From: Anoxybacillus sp050480245
Lineage (GTDB): Bacteria; Bacillota; Bacilli; Bacillales; Anoxybacillaceae
Length of the DNA stretch: 64,000 nucleotides
Strand: one strand, 5' to 3'
Assembly (NCBI GenBank): GCA_050480245.1
Contig: JBCNEQ010000051.1
Shown: positions 8,588-16,600 of the stretch, in pieces
Numbering within the stretch: position 1 is the stretch's first letter
Layout of the letters: each line of letters starts with the position of its first letter
Position numbers and translations under genes: made by a program
The notes under the pieces: model-generated
Told to the model about the DNA's origin: nothing
Database searches by the model: none
Seen by the model: only the letters and a program-made list of their open reading frames with translations

Positions 8588-8704
8588 TTTTTTCTTTTGT
8601 TCTAGCAAAATGCTTTACACAAAATTTTATACATCATCTATGGTGGTAATCCATTTATTATATTATTTGATAATTTATGTAATTTTATAATAAAATAATC
8701 ACCT

Positions 8705-9346
8705 TAGATGAACGAAGGCTGGGCGACGTATTGGCATCAGCGCATTTTGCGCGAGATGGATTTGACGAGCGATGAGGCGATTGAATTTGCGAAACTGAAC
8801 GCCAACGTCGTGCAACCGTCGCGCACTGGCATCAATCCGTATTATTTAGGACTGAAAATTTTTGAAGACATTGAAGAGCGGTGGAACAACCCGACTGAGG
8901 AGATGAAAAAATACGGCGTCAAGCCGGGGTCGGGGAGGGCGAAAATTTTTGAAGTGCGCGAACTCGAATCCGACATTTCGTTTTTGCGCAACTATTTAAC
9001 GAAAGAGCTCGTTATGCGCGAAGATATGTATTTGTTCCAAAAATAGGGGAAAGAATATAAAATCGTCGACAAAAACTGGGATCATATCCGCGACCAACTC
9101 GTCAGCATGCGGGTAAACGGCGGATTCCCGTATATCACGGTCAATGACGGCGATTATATGCGCAACGGAGAGTTGTATTTGAGGCATTGGTATGAAGGAA
9201 TCGAACTCGATCTGAAGTATTTAGAAAAAGTGCTCCCATACATTTATCAGTTGTGGGGCCGTCCGGTCCATATGGAGACGGTCGTCGAGGAAAAGCCGAT
9301 GTTGTTTACGTATGACGGGAAAAAGGTGCATCGGAAATATTTATAA
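8705..9346 (+). pseudogene. spoVR: SpoVR-family remnant, missing its N-terminus and carrying a nonsense codon
   Basis: C-terminal portion of a SpoVR (stage V sporulation, spore cortex) family protein. The frame begins abruptly at MNEGWATYWHQRILREMDL, a conserved internal motif, immediately after an in-frame TAG at 8705-8707. The N-terminal half is absent. A second TAG at 9044-9046 replaces what is most simply a CAG codon (YLFQK-stop-GKEYKIVD), and the same frame continues to a normal-looking end at 9346. The AT-rich stretch 8627-8704 between the IS and this fragment is unrelated. Base composition is clearly more GC-rich than most of the window, like the cyd genes next to it. Confidence 0.85.
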
Positions 9347-9351
9347 CATGA

Positions 9352-9376
9352 GGGCAGGGATCTCCTGCTTTTTTTG
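9352..9376 (+). terminator. Terminator after the spoVR remnant
   Basis: GCAGG-GATCT-CCTGC is followed by a run of eight T. It is the original terminator of the spoVR-like gene. Confidence 0.8.
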
Positions 9377-9450
9377 TTTGTCACGATGAATATGTGAAAA
9401 ATGATACAAATTATTCGAAATCATGCCGAATAGCGTCCCCGATTTTATGA

Positions 9451-9480
9451 AATAATATGAAATAATATGAAATAATATGA
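9451..9480 (+). repeat. Three tandem copies of a 10-base unit
   Basis: AATAATATGA is repeated three times head to tail just upstream of the Rex/FNR-type palindrome. It changes the spacing of upstream promoter elements in steps of about one helical turn and could be length-variable. Confidence 0.75.
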
Positions 9481-9487
9481 AGTGGAT

Positions 9488-9511
9488 AATTTGTGATGAT
9501 TGTCACAAATT
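9488..9511 (+). promoter_or_regulatory. Rex/FNR-type operator of the cyd operon
   Basis: AATTTGTGA-TGATTG-TCACAAATT is a perfect 9-bp inverted repeat with a six-base spacer. The core TTGTGA-N6-TCACAA fits the Rex (NADH-sensing repressor) operator and also the Gram-positive FNR box TGTGA-N6-TCACA. Both regulate bd oxidase or low-oxygen genes in Bacillales. Confidence 0.75.
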
Positions 9512-9548
9512 CTTCACCACTGTTTGTTCGCTCGGGGGGGGGGTAGAT

Positions 9549-9641
9549 ATGTGGAAGCGGCATGAAAAAACGCTTGTGTTCGTTAGCTTTGCTGTTGCGG
9601 CTGTTGTCTTGCTTTCCTTGATTGGTCGCTTATTTTCATAA
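9549..9641 (+). CDS. Unassigned 30-residue membrane peptide leading the cyd operon
   Basis: ATG 9549 opens a 30-codon frame ending at TAA 9639-9641, 13 bases before cydA. The peptide starts MWKRHEKT and has one hydrophobic span of about 18 residues (LVFVSFAVAAVVLLSLIG), then a positively charged end, consistent with a single membrane helix. Its ribosome site is a run of ten G (9534-9543). Position and shape recall the small accessory subunits of bd oxidases (CydX, CydS), but CydS is encoded separately after cydB, so this would be an additional peptide. I do not know a named family for it. Confidence 0.6.
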   Translation: MWKRHEKTLVFVSFAVAAVVLLSLIGRLFS

Positions 9642-9654
9642 GGGGGGATGAATC

Positions 9655-11001
9655 GTGAACGGTTACGATCCGGTGCTGCTTAGCCGTATTTTGACGGGAT
9701 TGACGCTGACGGTCCACATCATTTATGCCACGATCGGCGTCGGGGTTCCACTGATGATCGCCATTGCCCAGTGGGTTGGGATTCGCAAAAATGATATGCA
9801 TTACATCTTACTCGCTCGCCGCTGGACGCGCGGTTTTGTCATCACCGTAGCGGTCGGCGTGGTGACAGGAACAGCGATCGGCTTGCAGCTGTCGCTTTTA
9901 TGGCCGAACTTTATGCAGCTGGCTGGCCAAGTGATCAGCTTGCCGCTGTTCATGGAGACGTTCGCCTTCTTTTTTGAAGCCATTTTCCTCGGCATTTATT
10001 TGTATACATGGGATCGGTTCGAAAATCAGAAAAAACATTTGCTTTTGCTTATCCCGGTGGCAATCGGGTCTTCAGCATCAGCCATGTTTATTACGATGGT
10101 GAACGCGTTTATGAATACGCCGCAAGGGTTTGAATTTAAAAACGGCGAGCTTGTCAACATCGATCCAATCGCGGCTATGTTCAACCCAGCGATGCCGACG
10201 AAAGTCGCCCATGTGCTGGCGACTTCGTATATGACGTCAGCATTCGTGCTTGCTTCGATCGCCGCTTGGCATTTATGGAAAGGCAATCGTCACATTTATC
10301 ATCGCAAGGCACTTCATTTAATGATGAAAACAGCTTTTATTTTTTCGGTAGCCAGTGTATTGATTGGCGACTTATCGGGCAAATTTTTAGCCGAATACCA
10401 GCCAGAAAAGCTGGCGGCCGCTGAATGGCATTTTGAAACGAGCTCCCACGCGCCGCTCGTGTTGTTTGGCATGCTGACAGAGGATGGCGAGGTGAAGTAT
10501 GCCATTAAAATCCCATATGCGTTAAGCATTTTGGCGCACAACCACCCGGGGGCGGTTGTGACCGGGCTGAACGAATTTCCGGAAGATGAACGCCCACCAC
10601 TGTACATTCATTACTTATTCGATGTGATGGTCACGATCGGGGTGTTTTTAATGGTTGTCGCAGCCGCGTATTGGCTCGGATCGATTTTCCGCTGGAAGTG
10701 GACGGCGAAAAAGTGGTTTTTTGGACTGCTGGTGGCGGGAGGGCCGCTGGCGATGGTTGCGATTGAGGCGGGATGGTACTTAGCGGAAGTCGGGCGGCAG
10801 CCGTGGATTTTGCGTGGCTATATGAAAACGGCGGAAGGAGCGACATCGTCGGCGCATGTGGATACGATGCTTGTGTTGTTTTGCCTTTTGTATATGGTGT
10901 TAGTAATTGCGAGCGCAATAGTGCTCATCCGTATGTTCCGCCGCAACCCGGTTGAACGGGAGCTGGCAGAGCGGGCCAATAATGGGGAGGTGGCGCCATG
11001 A
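9655..11001 (+). CDS. cydA: Cytochrome bd ubiquinol/menaquinol oxidase subunit I
   Basis: Catalytic subunit of the bd oxidase, which oxidises menaquinol and reduces oxygen to water in the membrane with high oxygen affinity. The haem ligands known from the Geobacillus enzyme are at the expected positions: H21 in LTVHIIYA, H186 in TKVAHVLAT and M325 in LFDVMVTIG. The proton-path glutamates E101 and E108 are present in ETFAFFFEA. At 448 residues it is the short Q-loop form. The start is GTG 9655, preceded by AGGGGGG. It sits in an operon with a leader peptide, cydB and cydS. The region is GC-richer than the neighbouring gltAB genes. No cydCD assembly transporter is in the window. Confidence 0.96.
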   Translation: MNGYDPVLLSRILTGLTLTVHIIYATIGVGVPLMIAIAQWVGIRKNDMHYILLARRWTRGFVITVAVGVVTGTAIGLQLSLLWPNFMQLAGQVISLPLFMETFAFFFEAIFLGIYLYTWDRFENQKKHLLLLIPVAIGSSASAMFITMVNAFMNTPQGFEFKNGELVNIDPIAAMFNPAMPTKVAHVLATSYMTSAFVLASIAAWHLWKGNRHIYHRKALHLMMKTAFIFSVASVLIGDLSGKFLAEYQPEKLAAAEWHFETSSHAPLVLFGMLTEDGEVKYAIKIPYALSILAHNHPGAVVTGLNEFPEDERPPLYIHYLFDVMVTIGVFLMVVAAAYWLGSIFRWKWTAKKWFFGLLVAGGPLAMVAIEAGWYLAEVGRQPWILRGYMKTAEGATSSAHVDTMLVLFCLLYMVLVIASAIVLIRMFRRNPVERELAERANNGEVAP

Positions 11002-12026
11002 CGCTCGAAGTCATTGGCATTTCGGTGTTATGGCTGTTTTTGTTCGGGTACATTATCGTTGGCTCGATTGATTTCGGGGCTGGGTTTTTCAGCGCCTATA
11101 GCCATTGGGCAAACAAACAGCATATTTTGCACCGCATCATTCAGCGCTATCTTTCCCCTGTATGGGAAGTGACGAACGTCTTTCTTGTCTTTTTCTTTGT
11201 CGGCATTGTCGGCTTTTTTCCGAAAACGGCGTATTATTACGGTTCTATTTTGCTTGTCCCGGCGAGCATCTCCATCATTTTGTTAGCTATTCGCGGCTCG
11301 TACTATGCGTTTCATACGTATGGGGGGACGGAACGGAACTGGTATTTAATCGCTTATGGATTGACGGGGTTGTTTATTCCGGCCTCCCTGTCCATCGTGT
11401 TGACGATTTCTGAAGGCGGGTTTGTGGAGGTAGGCGACTCAGGCGTTACGCTGGATTATGGGAAGCTGTTTGCAAGCCCGTTGTCATGGAGCGTTGTGCT
11501 GCTCAGTGTGACGAGCGTTCTTTACATTTCTGCCGTTTTCTTAACGTACTATGCGGACGAGGCCAAGGATGAACGGGCGCGGGCGCTGTTGCGCCGCTAC
11601 GCTCTTCTTTGGAGCGGGCCGACGATGTTGTCAGCGCTGCTCATTATTTACCAGCTCCGCTACCATAATCCCGAGCATTACGCCAACCTATGGAATGTGG
11701 CGTGGATGCTGGTCATTTCCTTTTTGTGTTTTGTCATTACCGTTTGGCTGCTTTGGCGGCAGCGGCGGTTCGGCTGGGCGTTTATTGCGCTGTTGTTTCA
11801 ATACGCGTTCGCCTTTTACGCCTATGGCATTTCACATTATCCATATTTGTTATACCCGTATTTGACGATTTATGACGGGTTTACGAATGAGACGATGGCT
11901 ATGGCGTTGATCGTCGCGTTTATTGCCGGCCTCCTGTTATTAATTCCGTCACTTTATTTGCTTATGCGCCTCTTTGTGTTTAACAAGGCGTACGTTAAAG
12001 GAAAATGGGAAGGGGGAAAAGGATAA
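10998..12026 (+). CDS. cydB: Cytochrome bd oxidase subunit II
   Basis: Second large subunit of the bd oxidase, structurally pseudo-symmetric with CydA and needed for its stability. The 342-residue protein has multiple hydrophobic spans and the early IVGSIDFGAGFFSAY segment typical of the family. ATG 10998 overlaps the cydA stop codon by four bases and has GGGGAGGTGGC upstream, so the two subunits are translationally coupled. It ends at TAA 12024-12026, whose last base is the first base of the cydS start codon. Base composition matches cydA and the spoVR remnant. Confidence 0.95.
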   Translation: MTLEVIGISVLWLFLFGYIIVGSIDFGAGFFSAYSHWANKQHILHRIIQRYLSPVWEVTNVFLVFFFVGIVGFFPKTAYYYGSILLVPASISIILLAIRGSYYAFHTYGGTERNWYLIAYGLTGLFIPASLSIVLTISEGGFVEVGDSGVTLDYGKLFASPLSWSVVLLSVTSVLYISAVFLTYYADEAKDERARALLRRYALLWSGPTMLSALLIIYQLRYHNPEHYANLWNVAWMLVISFLCFVITVWLLWRQRRFGWAFIALLFQYAFAFYAYGISHYPYLLYPYLTIYDGFTNETMAMALIVAFIAGLLLLIPSLYLLMRLFVFNKAYVKGKWEGGKG

Positions 12027-12127
12027 TGCAAACATTTTTGATCATGTATGCGCCGATGATCATCGTCGCCCTGTCGATCATCGCCGCGTTTTGGGCTGGT
12101 TTGAAAGATGTGCACGTAAATGAGTAA
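12026..12127 (+). CDS. cydS: Cytochrome bd oxidase small subunit CydS
   Basis: A 33-residue single-helix peptide starting MQTFLIMYAPMIIVALSIIA and ending LKDVHVNE. It closely resembles the CydS subunit seen in the Geobacillus thermodenitrificans bd oxidase structure, where it packs against CydA and stabilises haem b558. Its ATG shares a base with the cydB stop codon (TAATG), giving tight coupling. GGGGGAAAAGG lies just upstream. No clear terminator follows, and the GC-rich block ends about here. Confidence 0.9.
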   Translation: MQTFLIMYAPMIIVALSIIAAFWAGLKDVHVNE

Positions 12128-12205
12128 ACACAATTTCAGCGTCTTGGTAATGCATAGTTTGCCGCCAATCGCCCACACTAGCGGATGACAACGAATAGAG
12201 AAAGG

Positions 12206-12628
12206 ATGGGCGATCATGAATTACAAGCCATTATAAAAAAAGATGGACGGGAGCAGATGTTTTCTGTGGATTTACATGTGATCGAGCAGATGAAAGAAAA
12301 GCTCACATCCTTTATCAGTTTTTATCCACTCGTTCGTTTAGATGCGACAGAACATGAGAGATATTTAAATGAATTTTTGCGGACGAACGAAAATGTAGAA
12401 GCTGTTTGGTCAAATCGCATCGATGGGACGTTCATTTACTCAAATCCTCCAGCCGGTCTTGTCAATGCGAAAGCAAGGCCGTGGTTCGTTGAGGCGACTA
12501 AAGGCAACGTGTACGTTTCTTCGATATATACATCAGCGTTGACAAAACGTCCATGTTTGACGATTTCAGCACCGATTGTGCAAGAAGGTGACGTCATTGG
12601 GGTCGTTGGAATCGATTTATCTGTGTAA
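12206..12628 (+). CDS. Stand-alone Cache/PDC sensor domain protein
   Basis: About 140 residues, almost all forming a Cache (PDC-like) ligand-binding domain of the type found outside the membrane in chemoreceptors and sensor kinases. The recognisable parts are the helix VIEQMKEKLTSFISFYP, the strand VEAVWSNRIDGTFIYSNPPAGLVNAKARPWFVEA and the closing SAPIVQEGDVIGVVGIDLSV. There is no signal peptide, membrane span or output domain, so it is a cytoplasmic sensor or a truncated receptor. The start is uncertain: the frame is open to ATG 12185, while 12206 has GAAAGG very close. A nearby ATG in another frame with a better-placed ribosome site stops after six codons. It is monocistronic. Confidence 0.65.
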   Translation: MGDHELQAIIKKDGREQMFSVDLHVIEQMKEKLTSFISFYPLVRLDATEHERYLNEFLRTNENVEAVWSNRIDGTFIYSNPPAGLVNAKARPWFVEATKGNVYVSSIYTSALTKRPCLTISAPIVQEGDVIGVVGIDLSV

Positions 12629-12661
12629 GAGTCAGTAAGCCGGCTACGTACATCAGCTGGC

Positions 12662-13561
12662 TTACTGGTATCGATCTAACATTGTGAAAAATTGTTTCAC
12701 AAATTGATAAAATACACGAACTGACGGCGCAAGGTCATATTTGGGTAAAATAATGCCGACATTACGGCGGACGAGCGGAAGCTCAATCGGTACTTTGACA
12801 GTATAACGCGGTGTCGTTTCATAAAACGTGCTTTCTGGCAACAAAGTAACGCCAATTCCTGCCGAGACAAGTCCTTTAATTGCATCTAAATCTTCTCCTT
12901 CTGACGAAATGATTGGAGAAAAGCCCGCTTGCTTACAGGCATCTTCGACAATTTGGCGCAAAATAAATCCTTCCGGAAACATGATAAACGGTTCGTGCCG
13001 CAATTCGCTTAAAGCGATGCTTCGTTTTTGACTAAGTGGATGATCTGTCGGAATGAGTGCGGCGAACGACTCCGTAAATAAAATATCCCCTTGAATGCCT
13101 TTTTCTTCTGTTGGCACAGGACCTAAAAAAGCTAAATCAATTTCCCGTTTTTTTACCGCCTCAATTAAAAATTTATATGAGCCTTGACGCAGATGGAAAG
13201 AAATATGAGGGTGTTGTTGCTTAAAAGTTGAAATGACCATCGGCATCGTATAGCTTGCGAGACTTGTTGGGAAACCAATTTTAATCGTTCCTCGTTCAGG
13301 GTCTAAATACTCCTCAATTTGTTGTTTCGCATAGTCAATTGCTTTTAATGCTAATTCAATATGTTGTAAAAAGTGACGGCCGATAGGTGTTAATTTGACA
13401 TTCCTTCCTTCACGTTCGAATAGCTTGACCCCGAGTTCATCCTCTAAATTTGCAATTTGACGACTAACAGCAGATTGAGCGACATGTAACGCTTCAGCAG
13501 CCTCCGATACATGTTCTCGTTTGGCAACTTCCGTGAAATAAATCAATTGTCTTAATTCCAT
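12662..13561 (-). CDS. gltC: LysR-type regulator GltC of glutamate synthase
   Basis: A 299-residue LysR-family activator. An N-terminal winged helix (MELRQLIYFTEVAKREHVSEAAEALHVAQSAVSRQIANLEDELGVKLF) is followed by the GxIKIGFPTSLASYTMP effector domain, with the GEDLDAIKGLVSAGIGVTLLPEST segment highly typical of Bacillus GltC. In Bacillus it activates gltAB when 2-oxoglutarate is high and is blocked by glutamate. It is divergent from gltA, as in B. subtilis. The frame extends to a GTG at 13570, but ATG 13561 has AAAGAGG at proper spacing and gives the usual MELRQL start. Confidence 0.94.
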   Translation of the reverse strand: MELRQLIYFTEVAKREHVSEAAEALHVAQSAVSRQIANLEDELGVKLFEREGRNVKLTPIGRHFLQHIELALKAIDYAKQQIEEYLDPERGTIKIGFPTSLASYTMPMVISTFKQQHPHISFHLRQGSYKFLIEAVKKREIDLAFLGPVPTEEKGIQGDILFTESFAALIPTDHPLSQKRSIALSELRHEPFIMFPEGFILRQIVEDACKQAGFSPIISSEGEDLDAIKGLVSAGIGVTLLPESTFYETTPRYTVKVPIELPLVRRNVGIILPKYDLAPSVRVFYQFVKQFFTMLDRYQ

Positions 13562-13582
13562 TTTTTCCACCTCTTTCTATTG

Positions 13583-13597
13583 TTCTCGAAATGAGAT
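13583..13597 (+). promoter_or_regulatory. LysR-type (GltC) operator between gltC and gltA
   Basis: TTCTCGAAATGAGAT is an inverted repeat of the T-N11-A form used by LysR proteins, placed in the short divergent promoter region as in B. subtilis gltC/gltA. A second AT-rich half-site cluster follows toward gltA. Confidence 0.6.
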
Positions 13598-13680
13598 GAA
13601 TATTATCTAAATTATATATTGTTTGTATGATTATTGAAACCTACAATTATACATACATGATAACGGAATGGGGGATTCGC

Positions 13681-16600
13681 ATGAGAGGACTACCAAAAGC
13701 GCAAGGATTGTACCGTCCACAATTTGAACATGATGCATGCGGGATTGGGTTATACGCTCACTTAAAAGGTGAAGCGTCTCATCATATTGTGAAGCAAGGT
13801 CTTCACATGTTACGTCAACTAGAGCATCGGGGAGGCCAAGGAAGCGATCCGCAAACGGGTGATGGCGCGGGGATCATGGTACAAATTCCGGACGATTATT
13901 TTCGTTCCGTTTGTTCATTTTCACTTCCCGCAAAAGGACGTTACGGAGTCGGGATGGTTTTCTTTTTTGAACATAGTGAACAAAAGAGAGTCATTTTAGA
14001 GCGGAAAATCAATGAAATTATCTGCGAGGAAGGACAAACGTTACTCGGATGGCGTGATGTACCTGTAGATATCGGAAAACTCGGAATATTAGCGAAACAA
14101 AGTCGACCGTTTATTCGCCAACTTTTTATTGCAGCGAGCGATGACGTAACAGATGAGCAACATTTTGAGCGTAAGTTATACGTCATTCGTAAACGGGCAG
14201 AAAAGTTAGTGAAAAACAATGAATACTATTTTGCGAGTTTATCAAGTCGCACAATCGTTTACAAAGGATTAGTCACCCCTGAGCAACTTGATGCTTTTTA
14301 TATCGATTTACAAGATGAGCGATTCCGTTCCGCATTTGCGCTCGTTCATTCACGCTTTAGCACAAATACGTTTCCGAGTTGGGAGCGGGCGCACCCAAAC
14401 CGCTATTTGATTCATAACGGAGAAATTAATACGTTGCGCGGAAATATTCATTGGATGATGGCGCGAGAAAAACAATTTTCATCGCCTGTTTTTGGTGAAG
14501 ATTTACAAAAGGTGCTTCCGATTTTAGATACGAATGGAAGCGATTCTTCCATGCTTGATAATGCATTTGAATTTTTTGTGTTAGCTGGAAAATCGCTCGC
14601 TGAAACAGCGATGATGCTCATTCCTGAGCCGTGGTATTGGGATAAAGAGATGGATGACAACAAAAAAGCATTTTATGAATATCATAGCTGTCTCATGGAG
14701 CCGTGGGACGGTCCAACGGCCATCGTGTTCACAAACGGAAAACAAATTGGTGGCATTTTAGATCGAAACGGTCTTCGTCCAGCTCGTTACTATGTGACAA
14801 AAGATGACTATATTATTTTTTCATCGGAAGTCGGAGTGATTGATGTAGCACCAGAAAACATTTTATATAAAGAACGATTAGGCCCTGGGAAAATGCTTTT
14901 TATTGATTTCGAACAAGGTCGAATCATTTCTGATGAAGAAGTAAAAAAACAAATCGCCAATGAACGACCGTATCGTCAATGGGTGAACGAACAAATGGTT
15001 TCAATTGATGAATGCGCAGGAGATGATCATGAACAACCGTTTGACAACCTTTTGACATGGCAAAAAGCGTTCGGATATACGTATGAAGATGTTGAAAAAA
15101 CAATTATCCCAATGGCGACGGAAGGAAAAGATCCGACAGGGGCGATGGGGAATGATGCGCCGTTAGCTGTCTTATCAGATCGGCCACAAAGTTTATTTAA
15201 TTATTTTAAGCAACTGTTTGCGCAAGTAACAAATCCGCCGATCGATGCGATTCGTGAATACATCGTCACATCAACGGTCACTTTGCTTGGAAAAGAAGGA
15301 GATTTGTTGAATCCGGATGCATCTTCTGCCCGTCGCATTCGATTAGAGTCACCAATAATCACGAACAAACAACTAAACGCCATTCGAATGAGTCCGTATC
15401 GTGAATTTGCTAGTGTGACATTGTCAACAGTTTTTACACATAACTTAAAAGAAGCGTTAGATGAATTATGTCAAGCGGCTGATGAAGCGATTGTTTCTGG
15501 TGCAACGCTACTTATTTTATCTGACCGTTGCATAAACGAACAACGTGTAGCGATTCCGACACTTCTTGCGGTTAGCGCGGTACATCAACATCTTGTTCGA
15601 AAAGGGACACGTACGAAAGTCAGCTTAATCGTGGAAAGTGGAGAAGCGCGTGAAGTGCATCACTTTGCGGCGTTAATCGGCTATGGGGCAGATGCGGTCA
15701 ATCCATATTTGGCATTTGCAACTATTCGTGAAGCAGTCGAAAAAGGAGTTATTGCTTCCACGTACGAAGTCGCAGTTGAAACGTACAAAAAAGCGGCGAC
15801 AGATGGCGTTGTCAAAGTGATGTCCAAAATGGGCATTTCCACCGTACAAAGTTATCGCGGAGCACAAATTTTTGAGGCGGTCGGCATTGGGGACGATGTC
15901 ATTGAACAATATTTTACGGGAACGGCATCACAAATTGGTGGAATCGGTCTGAACGAAATTGCCCAAGAAGCAAAAATGCGCCATATGCAAGCGTTTCAAA
16001 CATCTTATGATCATACACTAGAGCCAGGAAGTGAATTACAATGGCGTAAAAACGGTGAACATCATGCGTTTAATCCGAAAACGATTCATACGCTACAATG
16101 GGCATGTCGAAAGAATGATTATGAGTTATTTAAACAGTACTCAAGCATGGCCAATGAAGAGCAACTAACGTTTTTGCGCAATTTGTTTGAGTTTGACGAA
16201 ACGCGTACGCCAATTCCACTTGATGAAGTCGAACCGGTAGAAGCGATTGTTCGTCGATTTAAAACAGGGGCCATGTCATACGGTTCTTTGAGCGAAGAAG
16301 CTCATGAAGCGCTTGCGATTGCGATGAATCGCATCGGTGGAAAAAGCAATAGTGGAGAAGGCGGCGAAGATCCGCGTCGCTATGTACGGGATGAAAATGG
16401 CGATCTTCGTCGTAGTGCAATTAAGCAAGTTGCATCCGGTCGTTTCGGTGTAAAAAGTCATTATTTAGTTCATGCGGATGAACTGCAAATTAAAATGGCG
16501 CAAGGGGCGAAACCGGGGGAAGGGGGACAACTTCCTGCGAATAAAGTATATCCATGGATTGGAAAAGTACGCGGCTCCACGCCGGGTGTGGAACTTATTT

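Larger units (their letters stand above)
7219..8626 (-). mobile_element. IS256-family insertion sequence
   Basis: The ends carry a 12-bp inverted repeat, AATTTTGTGTAA at 7219-7230 and TTACACAAAATT at 8615-8626; the TGTGTAA core is typical of IS256-family termini. Slightly inside lies a second imperfect pair, TAGGGTATCTCTGAAATGG near 7242 and its mirror near 8561-8586. The 1.4-kb length and a single mutator-type transposase fit the family. I see no 8-9 bp target duplication at the edges, so the exact ends are uncertain or the flanks have been rearranged. Confidence 0.8.

Noticed and set aside
9451..9480. Three 10-base direct repeats considered as a CRISPR or iteron array
   Set aside because: There are no spacers, the unit is too short, and there is no replication gene nearby; treated as a simple tandem repeat.
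12216..12236. Six-codon frame (MNYKPL) with an ideal ribosome site before the Cache-domain gene
   Set aside because: Could be a leader or a frameshift, but nothing in the downstream frame matches it; left only as a note on start uncertainty.
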